NCBI GenBank assembly: GCA_905178155.1
Contig: CAJINV010000001.1
Span: forward strand, 5,716,495 to 5,763,727
Source of the DNA: Amoebophrya sp. A120
Taxonomy: Eukaryota; Sar; Dinophyceae; Syndiniales; Amoebophryaceae
DNA: 47,233 nucleotides
Direction: 5' to 3'
Shown: in pieces, positions 11,601-21,278 of the stretch
Layout of the letters: each line of letters opens with the position of its first letter
Position numbering within the stretch: position 1 is the first letter of the stretch
Translations under genes and position numbers: made by a program
The notes under the pieces: model-generated
What the model saw: only the letters and a program-made list of their open reading frames with translations
What the model was told of the DNA's origin: nothing
The model's database searches: none

Positions 11601-14600
11601 GTACTCGCGGGCGCAGCCCCGCCACACCTCGTACCCGTTGATCATGATAGTGCCCAATTTGAAGGCCGGCTCGATCGGCTCCAGGTCGTCGTCGCTGCCC
11701 TGGAAGGAGATCGCACACAGGTCGTTTTTCTTCGAGACCACGGCGCAGTCCTTGCGCTGCTTCAACTGCAAAACGTTCCCGGCCGGGAACTCCGCGTCGT
11801 GCGTGAGGCAGAAGCGATTCTGCACCTGCCAACCATCCTCCGCGTACAGGTCCGTCACCGTCCAGGCGTCGTCGACCCGCACGTCCGTGGCGTAGGAGCT
11901 GCCGGCGAGGCGCACGAGCTGCTGCATCAAGGACCGGGAGTCGCCGTTGGCGGTCGTGAACAGCGACGGGAAGCAGGGGTTCTGCCCAGCAGCGCCCTTG
12001 AAACATTGCTCCCCGGCCGGACAGGTGATGTGGCGGCACTCGTCGTGCGGATCGGCTTTCCGTGTGGCGTCGAAGCCCTCGTTGTCGTTGAACCCGACCC
12101 ACAAGCCCTTGGCGACGTGCATCGCTTTGGAGTTGCTGTCCAACGCCGCGAGCGGAAAGACCTTCTTCGCACCCCCGGCCAACGTCGTCGAAACCGTCAA
12201 CCCGAGCACCGATTCCGTCGCCTGGAGCTGCAACTTCCGCCGGGGAGTTCCTCCTCCATTCGCGGCGGACACGGACCAACCCTCGGGTAACGCGATCGCG
12301 GTGGTGCTCCGCTCGACACACACCGTGAACTCGGACGCACCGAGGCACTGCTCGCTTTCCTCGGTCAGATCGACGTCGAACATGCGGTAGCCGTTCAGCT
12401 CGAACTGCACCCGGACATCGGAGTCGTCGTTGTGCTTCGTGAACTTCAGCTGCAGGGACTGTTCCTGCAAATCGTGCAGCACCTCCGACGTCAGCAGCTG
12501 CCGGTTGGCCGCGGTCACGGCGCCGAAAATGTCCACCTTGGCGTTGATGCTGCACTCCGTCGCGCTCGTGCAGGTGGAGTCCACGGAGAGAAACGCGTTC
12601 TCGCTCAAGACCGTGCAGGATTTCGCCGCCGTCGCGCTGTCGACAATCTGCTTCACGGAGAAGTTGTCCGCCTCGGACTGCCACGCGCGCAGCAGGCACG
12701 GGTGCGGCGTTTCCAGTTCGAACACCTGCATTTCCGGGGACTGCAAGCTGCCCATGGCCGTCTTCACCGTCGTGACCACCTGCGTCTTGCCGCCGGACTG
12801 GAGCTGGCGGCCGGCGGCCGCGCCGGCGACCAGCTTCTTCTGCGCGCAGAACTGCAGGCCGGCAAGGCCCAAATCAGTGCAGCTGGGTGCGTCGGTGTTC
12901 AGGGCTAACGCGGCGGGAGTGGTTTTGCCGAAATCGGGCGTGACTTGCAACTCAAGACCGGAGACCCCGTTCGCGAGGGATCCAACCACGGTGCCGGTCA
13001 GAATCTTACCAGCGCCCACGTCGATCACGACGTCCACGCGGAGACCCTTACCTGCGGATTTTTCATATTTCAGAAAATCATGCCCTCTGTGATTTACGAA
13101 GCAAAAAAAAATTTCATATCCGGGCCTCCAAGTTACAGTTTCCGTACGTACACTCAGGTAGAAATCTGAATGGTATGACACTTTGCTTATTCAAACTAAC
13201 CCTTACTTAGTACCTGCTTCCTGAAACGTGACCCCCAAGGACTCGGACAGCAGCCAGGGATCCGCGGTGGCCTTGTTGACTTCGCCCCAGCGCTGCGTCA
13301 GCGCTGCGTTGTTCCAGTCGGTCGTCGCGTACACCGGTGTGGTACCCGCCTGGCGGGCCACGCGGGAGTACAAAACCCCGTAGATGTGCAGGAAAAGCGC
13401 CATGGACCGGTGAAACAGGTACTCCTCCGGCAGCGCGCAGGTGACCGCCGGCGCGAGCAACTTCGCGTAGAAGTAGGGCGACTCGGCGTAGTGGGAGACG
13501 AACGCCAGGTTCCAAGTTTCGTACAAGTCCTTGTGCGCCTTGCTGGTGGAGATCTTCTTCGAGGGCACCACGGTCATGGCCCGGCCCGCGTCCGCGTTCT
13601 CCGGGAACCCGAGGCGAATGTCCTCCAGAACCGCCTCGAGGATGTTCACGCGGAGCGCGACCTGAGACACGTCCGTCTGACAGCACTTCTTACTGGCGTC
13701 GTCCACGCCCCAGGTCGTGGACGGCATGTAGGCGAGCACCACCTGCTCCATAGTCAGCGTCTTCGCGATTTCGAACGCGTTGAAGTACGACTTCCAGTTC
13801 GCCGGCCGGTTGTTGGTGACCGCGTTGAACACGTCGGTCAAAATCCCAGAACCGCCGTTCGCGTCTATTACATTGAAAAATGCCCCGACCCCGGAATTTG
13901 CAGAAGTTTGTCATGCCAAGTTTCCAAATGAAAGCTTTTTGTCTTGCATAAAAGGATTGCGAGCGTTTCTGATGCAGAATCTGGGTGCGCAAGGTGCCTT
14001 GTGCATAACAGATCCGGCTGCTGTTGGGCTACTTCGCAACACAAATTTGACCTGTTCAGCATGGAAAATTTGTGATGCTGAGATATGCAAGACGGGGAAT
14101 GTTTCTGTTGGAAAGGTTTGCAATACAAATGCTGCCAAGCTGGGGGTGGGGGCATTTTTCATTGTAATAGCGTCCGCGGAGATCGCCTTGGTGAAGCCGT
14201 CGAGCAGGATCGAGTAGTGCACCGCGTCCTTGATGTGCTTGTTCGTGACCGCCTCGTCGGTCCCGACGTTCGGCTGCAACGCCGGGTTGTCCAGCGCCTC
14301 GCACACGAACTCGGACAGAATCGGGTTCGAGGCCGCGCAAGTTTTCACCTGGTCCAGCCACTGCGTAATGTCCAAATTCTGCATCGCAGTCACCGCAGGC
14401 TGCAAAGAGGGGACGTTCAGCAACTTCATCTCCAGCATCATGCTGTTCAACAGATTCACGTCCAGTTGCGTCGCGCCCGCGGCTTGGATCCGGGCCTTCA
14501 CCTGGTCGAGACAGGCGACGCTCTGCGCGGCCGTCGGCGGGTTGTTGGTGGGCGTGGCGTCCACGACAGAAATTTTCGCGCCGGACCCGCCACCCACGAT

Positions 14601-17126
14601 CACGCACTGCTCCTGGTTCTTCGCGACCACGGTCAGCGGCTTCTGCAGGGCGGCCTTTTCGTTCACTGGGACGCCGGACAGACAGAAGTGCGTGTCCGGA
14701 ATCAACTTGTAGTCGTTCAACAGCATCGGCTGAAATTCCGTCGCGACGGTCTGGATCTGGTTCAGCTTCGCGAGCACAGTGCCCGCACCGCTGGAGGTTC
14801 CGGGCAAAACCAAATCTGGCACCGTGGACACCTGCAAGCCGTTGGCCACCGAATTCGTGCTCATTTTCACGTGCATCAACTGCGTGTCCGCGTTCTTGCG
14901 GCCGAAACCCGCGTAGACGGTGAGAACGTTGGTGTTTTCCAACACCGCGAACACGCACACCTGAACGACGTTGTTCACCAAACCGCACTTCTTCGTGTCC
15001 GCGACCAGCTCCGCGTCGACGACCGCCACCGAATTCGAGGTGGGCGAGGTTGTGTAGGTAACCACCACGTGCTGCTTGAGCTGTTGCGGCGTGGACAAGT
15101 CCTTCATCAAAAACGCCGCCTGGAAGCTGGCGTCCAGGGAAAGCGTGTTGACCCGGAACACCGCGTTGAACGCCTTTTCGGAACCGCTCCCGCTCGCCCC
15201 CGTCAGCAAGTAGTCCTCGGAGCCACCCAGGAAGGTGCAGTGCTGAAACAGGTTGTTCTGCGTCAGCGCCCCCGAGAGCGTCACGGTCTGCATCAGCATC
15301 GGGACGCTCGCGGTGTTGTCGGCCAGACAGGGGTGCGACAACGGAAAGTTCGTGTTCGTGTCGGTCAGCTTGTTCCGCCAGTTCAGCGCCAGTTCCGGCA
15401 GCTTGTTAACGCACCGCGCGGTCCGGCAGGGCGCGCAAAGCTGCTGCGGATCGTTGGCCGGCACAAGCACCTCGTTCGCGCAGCCGCCGTCCGTGGTCCC
15501 GTCGGCGTTCAGGATGGCATCCTGGTCCAAGTAGTGCGTGACGGCGGTCGACCAGTGCGTGAAGTAGCGGCACATCGCGAAGTTCCGGTCCTGCTCCTCG
15601 AACACCGGCACCAGCAATCGCGCGCCGCTCCACCCGACCGAGCGTTCGCAGAAGTCCTTGGCGGGCGAATAGGCTTTCGCGTCGCGCAGTTCCGTCGTGC
15701 CGAACTTGCAGACTTTCCCCGCCTGGTAGTCCATCTGTCCGTACGCGTCCAACGCGTGCACGTACTGCGTGATCTGCCCGTGCAACACGGTCACGTCGAC
15801 GTCCGCCGAATACGCGGCGGGGAGCGCGTACCGCACCGCGCACTGCACGCCCACACCGTCGAAGGTGTACGTAGGAACCGTCATGGCTTTGGTCTTTTCC
15901 AACCACATCGAGACCAGAGACGCCCGACCGCCGCCCTGCGAGTGACCTGTGGTTTTTGTAGAGAAAGTACTTATTTTATGTTTTTTCAAAGATATCAGTA
16001 CGCAGCAATTGTGGATTTGTGAGTGCAGGGAAGAACGACCACGTAGCAGATCCCTTTTCCGACAAGATACATGCACTTGCAATGCTGTTAGGAAAGAACC
16101 GATGAACAATTTGATTTCGCAGTAATATCAAGTTGTACCTGTGATGTAAAGCGTCTTGCCGGCGACCGTGGGCAAAATCGTTTCCACGAGCTGCTTTGTC
16201 AGCGGCCAGTAGCCTTCGTTGATCACGGAAAAGGTGTTCGCCAAGCCCAGCTGCATCCAATCCACGTCCTGCTTGACCAACAACCCCTGCGTCGCCGCGT
16301 AGAAGGCGGCTTTTTCCTTCAGATCCGGCAGTTTCGCCCGCTCCAACATCTCGTTCGTCAGCGCCTGCTGCGTGGCGTCCTGCCAGTTTTGCATCATCTG
16401 CGCCTGCAGCCGGTCGCTGAACCAGCCCTCGAACCAGAGAAACATGTTGTTGAAGTCGGCACCGGTGTGGCTGCCGCGGAAGACGATGACGGCCTCCGTT
16501 GCGGACTGGTAGACCGCGGCGGCGACCCCCAGCCCCGTCGGCTCGCCGTTCGTCGGGTTGAACTTGCTTTCCCAGCTGTCCTGCGCCACCTTGGTGCTCA
16601 TGGCCGCGTGCCACGCGGCGGTCACCGTCGTCTCTGACGCCGCCCGGTCTGCGGCGGTCTGCCCGGTGCCGTACAGGTTGACGCCGGCTTCGTACACTTC
16701 CCCCAGCTTGTCCAGGTACTGGGTGTAGTCCGTGGGCGGGTAGATGACGCGGTTCATATGGGCAAACGTCCGCACCTTGGCCCGCTCGTCGGCGAAGGAA
16801 ACCGTTTGGAGGTTCCGGCGCTTCTCGACCTCCTGCTGCGGCAAACGGTGCTCGATCACCGCCGGTTGGTTGTCATTTTCCAAATCGGTGCCGATCCGAA
16901 ACAGGTTGGTCAAGTGAAATCCGTTCACACTGCTCGCCCCGTGCTCCTCGTGCTGGAGCGCGTGAGGCTCCTCGGTGACGCGCAGGTTGATAGTGCTGGT
17001 GGTGGTCGGGTATGCGTTTGCAGCATTGGTGGTGGTCCAGAGCGGCAGCAACGCCGCCGCGAAGAAAGCGACCAGTGGCATGTGGGGCCACAAAAGCGGA
17101 GAGGATGTTTGTTTTTTCCTCGTCAT
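5663..17126 (-). CDS. Giant secretory/membrane protein with two lipase-like domains (7 exons)
   Basis: Exons 17126-16139, 15946-14170, 13860-13214, 13051-9005, 8702-7672, 7513-6316 and 5856-5663 join in frame to about 3293 residues. The ATG is at 17126 and is followed by a hydrophobic signal segment (residues ~16-32). A first lipase_3-like alpha/beta-hydrolase region has the nucleophile elbow GHSQGG (~330), split by the first intron. A second has GHSLGAA (~1650), with downstream Asp and DHH candidates for the triad. A Cys-rich stretch (~2065-2095) precedes a transmembrane helix (~2355-2380). The C-terminal part has several more membrane helices and a short poly-Gln. Introns at 15947-16138, 13052-13213 and 7514-7671 are GT-AG (the last with a weak GTTAG donor). 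The introns at 13866-14169, 8708-9004 and 5862-6315 are introners. The stop lies inside another introner end, so the true C-terminus may be elsewhere. Expected activity is acyl-ester hydrolysis on the lumenal or outer face (inferred). Confidence 0.8.
5862..6315 (-). mobile_element. Introner 1 (A family, 454 bp, with nested insertion)
   Basis: Flanked by TGTCC at 5857-5861 and 6316-6320 (GGACA in gene sense). Ends are TATCAAATGTACAAATGTC... and the inverted TATGCATTGCAAATATGTC..., each followed by TGGGTCTGGAAGA-type sequence. Removing it with one duplicate joins ...SSIAD to TIKNK in frame. Most of it is almost identical to introner 4, but a 202-bp block (5911-6112) is extra. Confidence 0.88.
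5911..6112. mobile_element. Nested insertion inside introner 1
   Basis: The 15-bp word CATGCTGTTTTTGCA occurs at 5896-5910 and again at 6098-6112 but only once in the sister element at 20729-20978. The block between contains two copies of AGCACTAAAAATTAGCACTA. It looks like an insertion with a 15-bp direct repeat, or a duplication-mediated capture of foreign sequence. Confidence 0.65.
8708..9004 (-). mobile_element. Introner 2 (B family, 297 bp)
   Basis: Target duplicates TCCAG at 8703-8707 and 9005-9009. Inverted ends carry AAAAATGCCCCACCCCCGAA and GGGGGTGGGGGCATTTTT. Removal joins ...LFPDEKYW to TDKNLTP in frame. The ends give no GT-AG choice. Confidence 0.9.
13866..14169 (-). mobile_element. 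Introner 3 (B family, 304 bp)
   Basis: Target duplicates GCGTC at 13861-13865 and 14170-14174. The termini TATTACATTGAAAAATGCCC and its inverted partner are nearly perfect over 20 bp. Removal joins ...KAISADA to NGGSGILT in frame. Confidence 0.9.
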
Positions 17127-20063
17127 TGATTTGTCCGGTTTATACCTTTCTCGTCCCGGACAAAAAGTAGAGCAAAAAGGCGTCAGCAAAAACCGCAAAG
17201 CGGCTTCGCCGAAAACTGGGAAGTAAACGACCTTCTTTTCTGCTGCTGTTGCTGTAAAAAACCCTTGTCAATGAAGATAGTGTACACCGAGATAGACTTT
17301 TATTCAAACGAGTTCTACTTCTTCCGATATTTCAGCTATACAGACTAGCTTGACCCTGCAGGAAAAGTTGCCGCACGGGAGGAGGTCGTGCACGACCTGC
17401 AACTCCTTTCCGGGATGCGCTTCTCCTCCTTCCTTCCGAGAATTCACCTAGTAGAGGAATCAAAAAGTTGTATATTGACTTACTACTTTACTCAAGGTTG
17501 CTTGCAATGTGGCAGTGATTTTTTTCGTTGCGTTGACTTATGCTTTGTTTTCTATGTTTGATACTCTACTATATGTTATCCGTCAAATCGTCTATGCTTC
17601 GACTGTGATTTCGAAGAGTTTCTTTTTGTTTTTTGCAAACTGTTGAAAATGTTTCTGCGGATTGTGTTCTGTATTTGATGGTTGAGTTGCTTTTTCGTCC
17701 ACAGTATCCTACGAGTTTTTTTCTTTTTTCTTTACAGGAAAATTCAGTTTCGTTTTGAGATGAAAATTAGCGGGTTGTACGTTGTGTTAGTTTTCCAAAA
17801 CTTTGAAAACAGTAATCGCTGGCAGTTGATTACCGCTCCTGGCCGCCATTTTTCCTTCAAATTCCCATCACGAAAAAAAAACCTCACCTGCTACAAACGA
17901 ATTATCGCGCAGATCAAGCTGAAGAAAAACAGGTTCCTTTTGTGCGGCTAAAGTAAGCTTTCGTCCAGAAAAAAACCAAACCGATTGACGACCAACACAG
18001 AGGATAATTTAATATCAATTTTTGACAGCAAGTCTTCGCTTCAATTCATCGCAAAGACAAAAGAAAAAACTCGCTCACTTTTGTCAAGAAAAAACACGGG
18101 ACAGTGACAGATCCTAACCGCATGTGTCCGAAAACACTACAGGACCGACACTCGACCGAATCTCAGAACGCGCTCCGTATTACAACGCCTTTACGGGAAA
18201 AAGCCAACGCGCAAAAAAACTCACCAAAAAAAAGGCACGCAGAAGTCGAACTCCTCGAACTTTATGGAAAAAAGTGCAAAGCTCAACAGCACATCATGCT
18301 CTTTTTTTTGCTTCGTACCGCTTGTAATAGATCTCGTGAAGATTAAGCTGTGTTTATTGTCATCGCTGGCAGGGAGAGTACAAGACATCTTCGAAGCAAG
18401 TAGGATCTGCAATAATTCGTGTAGTTGGGTCAACATATTCTTATTGTATCTACTGTATCCACCTCTCCGTGAGGCGCGACATGCTGAACCTCATCAAGTA
18501 GTGGCATTTTTCGACATCGGAACCTTCTCGCGTTTCAGTAATTAAACTTCAAGTCGTCGCTCATCTTTAAGGATGTCTAGATGATCCCTGGATGCTGGTA
18601 GAGATGAATACTAAAAGGCACTGCTCTGAGTGTTATATATAATGAGAATGAGAAGAGTAGTATTGAAAAGTTTAAGTTTTGCTGGTTGTAAGAATGATAA
18701 TTGGTAGATGTTGCGAGAGTCGCTGCGGACTTCGCTTGCGCACGACAGCTCAACAAGAAAATCCCAGGATTTTCTTGCATAGCCATCGCTTTCTTTTAAA
18801 AGTAAAGAAAAATGGGAATAGCTGATAAGACATAGCGAAATATCTCAATATTTCCGGCCCCCCGTGCGGGTTCTTCGGCCTTCTCGGAGTATCTGAGTCA
18901 CGAGCTTTATCCTAAGAATCCACGTAGGATAGAGCCCGATACACGTCGAAACTCAATAGTTGTATCTATATATAATTGGCATCGTAGTAGAGCTTTGCCT
19001 CGTAGTAGAAGGAAGATGGAGATGGTCGTCTATTTTTTCTTGGGCATCCGCTCTGCGACATCAAGGCTGAGAGCACGAGGTGCTGCGTGCAGCCGCCCAT
19101 GCCGATATTTTCAAATAAACCTAGTAGAGTTACACGAAAAAGTACTGCTTCGCCAAAGCAGTTTTTTTTTCTCAGCATTGCATGAAGCGAAAGAACTTCA
19201 AAGTCGTACATTTTTACTTTTAGGCAGTGACTGACAGGTGTTGCTGTGATATAGCAGAAGAGTGCTGCTCCGAGTAAGCTATCGACTACTTTCTTTTCCT
19301 CGTCGACAATCAATAGCTGAAACGGAGCAACATGCTCCTTGACTTTACTGTGACATCGTGCGATAGGTGTAAATAAAGCACGGTAGAAGAAGTACTAACA
19401 ACATTAGTCACGCGGTAGTTCGTTAGGATTGTGCTAGCGTTCGATCAATCGAAAACTATGCCTAGGACGAACCGGCAACACGCAACTCTAAGTGTTCTGA
19501 AGTAGAGATCAGTACGTTTATTCAAACGGTAAACCGTGACGGTTTGCTTTTTCTTTTCGCGATCGTGAAAACAAAGTGCTATACCTTCTTCAACTTCATC
19601 TATGCTTTTCGAGAAATCTGAGAACCGCAGTGGAGTCCTTTTTAGCTAACTTTTTTCAATGACTGTAGCCCTAGATCACAGAACGACCACTGATCCGCTT
19701 CTCAGGTCGCCATCACAATCATGGGGCCCCGATTCCGCTCGCTCCGGTGACATTTTTTTTCATTCTTCACACACAAATATCTTCAGAGGTGCTCCTGATA
19801 ACCTGAATCTACTCCTTGCGCCAAACAATAAATCGCCTGTTGTAGTTGCTGGCAGAGCACGTTGACGGACGACCGTCTCCAGCGCAGCTGCACCCCTCCT
19901 AGTTTTCGATGGATCAGTGTAACTAGCGAAGGGTCTTTGACATCGATCACACTCAGGTTCTTACGTGACGATGGCAGCGCCGTGCGAGCAACTTGTGATG
20001 GAGTAGATTAAGATAATTTTAGCGTGCGTCCACCCGATAATTTTCTGTGCCCGTAGTGCCTCG
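17127..20063. other. AT-rich gene-free interval
   Basis: About 2.9 kb, visibly poorer in GC than the genes. The open frames are short (<120 codons) and show no recognisable domain, signal peptide or intron structure. It presumably contains the promoter/5' leader of the lipase gene (right next to 17127) and the 3' flank of the DnaJ-like gene. No introner ends, tRNA or rRNA seen. Confidence 0.6.
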
Positions 20064-21173
20064 TCACTTTTCTGGCATGACCGCGGTGGACTTAGGCTCT
20101 GGGTCGTGGTCAATTGCGGCGCAAAATTTCTTCTGCACTTCCGACCAATTCTCCGGCTCGCTCACCTGAAATGGAGCAGGGGAAGTTACTTATCTTCTAT
20201 GTGGCAGCCAGAATTGAAAAAACAATCTTGTTCGAAAGAATCTAACCATGCATCAAAAGGAGATGTGAAAACAACAAGTCTAAAATACTTGGAAAGTGAT
20301 GGTGAGCCGGCCTTCCTTGCCCCAACCCAGACCGGGGTACACTCGAATGTCGCCGTCACGTACCATCCGGGGTACTGCCAGCTCTACCTCTTCCCCGAAA
20401 ACATTCGCCTTGCAGGTGCCTTTTTACAGTGAAGGATAGAGACTTGACTTTATTTCCCGTTCTTCAGTGTTGTAAGTAGAAATACGGCAAACACGCTTAA
20501 GTACATTGAATTCTTTTCCAATGAAAAATCTTCGTTTCAGCTGTACAGAATCAAACAGCTTTCTTCTATCTGTACCTCCCAGCAGCGCCGTGTAGAAGTC
20601 GATGGGCACGTTTTCTAGTTTCAAGTCCTCCCCGTCCAGCATTTCCTTCTCCTCGTCCGCGAGACACACGACCAGCGTTTGCGAATTTTCGGTCAACTTT
20701 GTCCCGGGTTTCGTCAGCGGCGGAATGGTATCAAATGAAAAAATGTCTGGGTCTGGAAGACTCATGCTGTTTTTGCATGACGCAGAAGGTCTGGCATGGA
20801 AGCTCTAGCATCACAGGTTTCGAGAAGCTTCCGCAATGCCGAATCCGCATGAGAAGTCCCTCATTTTGGTGACAGAAAGTGGGCAGCTTTTGCTACCTAT
20901 GCACGACAGATTTTTCTGTGTTCTGAAATGCGCATCACAACTTTGTCTTCTTCCAGACCGACATATTTGCAATCCATAAATGGTGAAGGTAACCGACTCG
21001 AACTCGTCTTTGTGTTCGAACGGGCCGCCTTTGTACAGGACCGCCAGCGGTACCTCGGCGCGCAAAATGCAGGAAACCTCCACACCGTCGTCATCGACGG
21101 CACCGGTTCCGTCCCCGGTGAGGCTCTCCACCACGTGCTCCGCGTCAGACGCATCGACGACACTATTTTTCAT
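20064..21173 (-). CDS. DnaJ C-terminal-domain protein lacking a J domain
   Basis: Four exon blocks, 21173-20979, 20723-20576, 20419-20289 and 20165-20064, join in frame to 191 residues from the ATG at 21173. The order matches the two substrate-binding beta domains of Hsp40: a first domain ending FTIPPLTKPGTKL (compare the family's 'IPpGTkpGtklRl'), then GEDLKLENVPIDFYTALLGG, then FGEEVELAVPRMV..GDIRVYPGLG, then LTITFQV and a short WSEVQKK helix. No HPD-containing J domain or Cys-rich zinc module is present, and the next gene ends at 21279, leaving no room upstream. It could be a co-chaperone that cannot stimulate Hsp70 ATPase itself (inference). Introns at 20420-20575 and 20166-20288 are GT-AG; the insert at 20729-20978 is an introner. 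Confidence 0.72.
20729..20978 (-). mobile_element. Introner 4 (A family, 250 bp)
   Basis: Target duplicates AATGG at 20724-20728 and 20979-20983 (CCATT in gene sense). Ends are TATCAAATGAAAAAATGTCT and inverted TATGGATTGCAAATATGTC. Removal gives ...ESVTFTI-PPLTKPG, the expected DnaJ-type continuation. Nearly identical in its body to introner 1. Confidence 0.9.
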
Positions 21174-21278
21174 TTGGGGTTTTGGAAATTGGCGCAGTCC
21201 TCTATCGATCGACGGGGAAAAAAGAATACAAATGCATTGGGAACAAGTGGACTACTTAAATTGCAAAAAGAAAAACTA

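Noticed and set aside
11281-12699. Long frame overlapping the lipase gene on the same strand (472 codons), and plus-strand frames such as 14085-16022
   Set aside because: Arg/Gly/Ala-rich shadow frames caused by high GC at third positions of the real gene; no motifs, whereas the chosen frame has lipase elbows and joins across exons.
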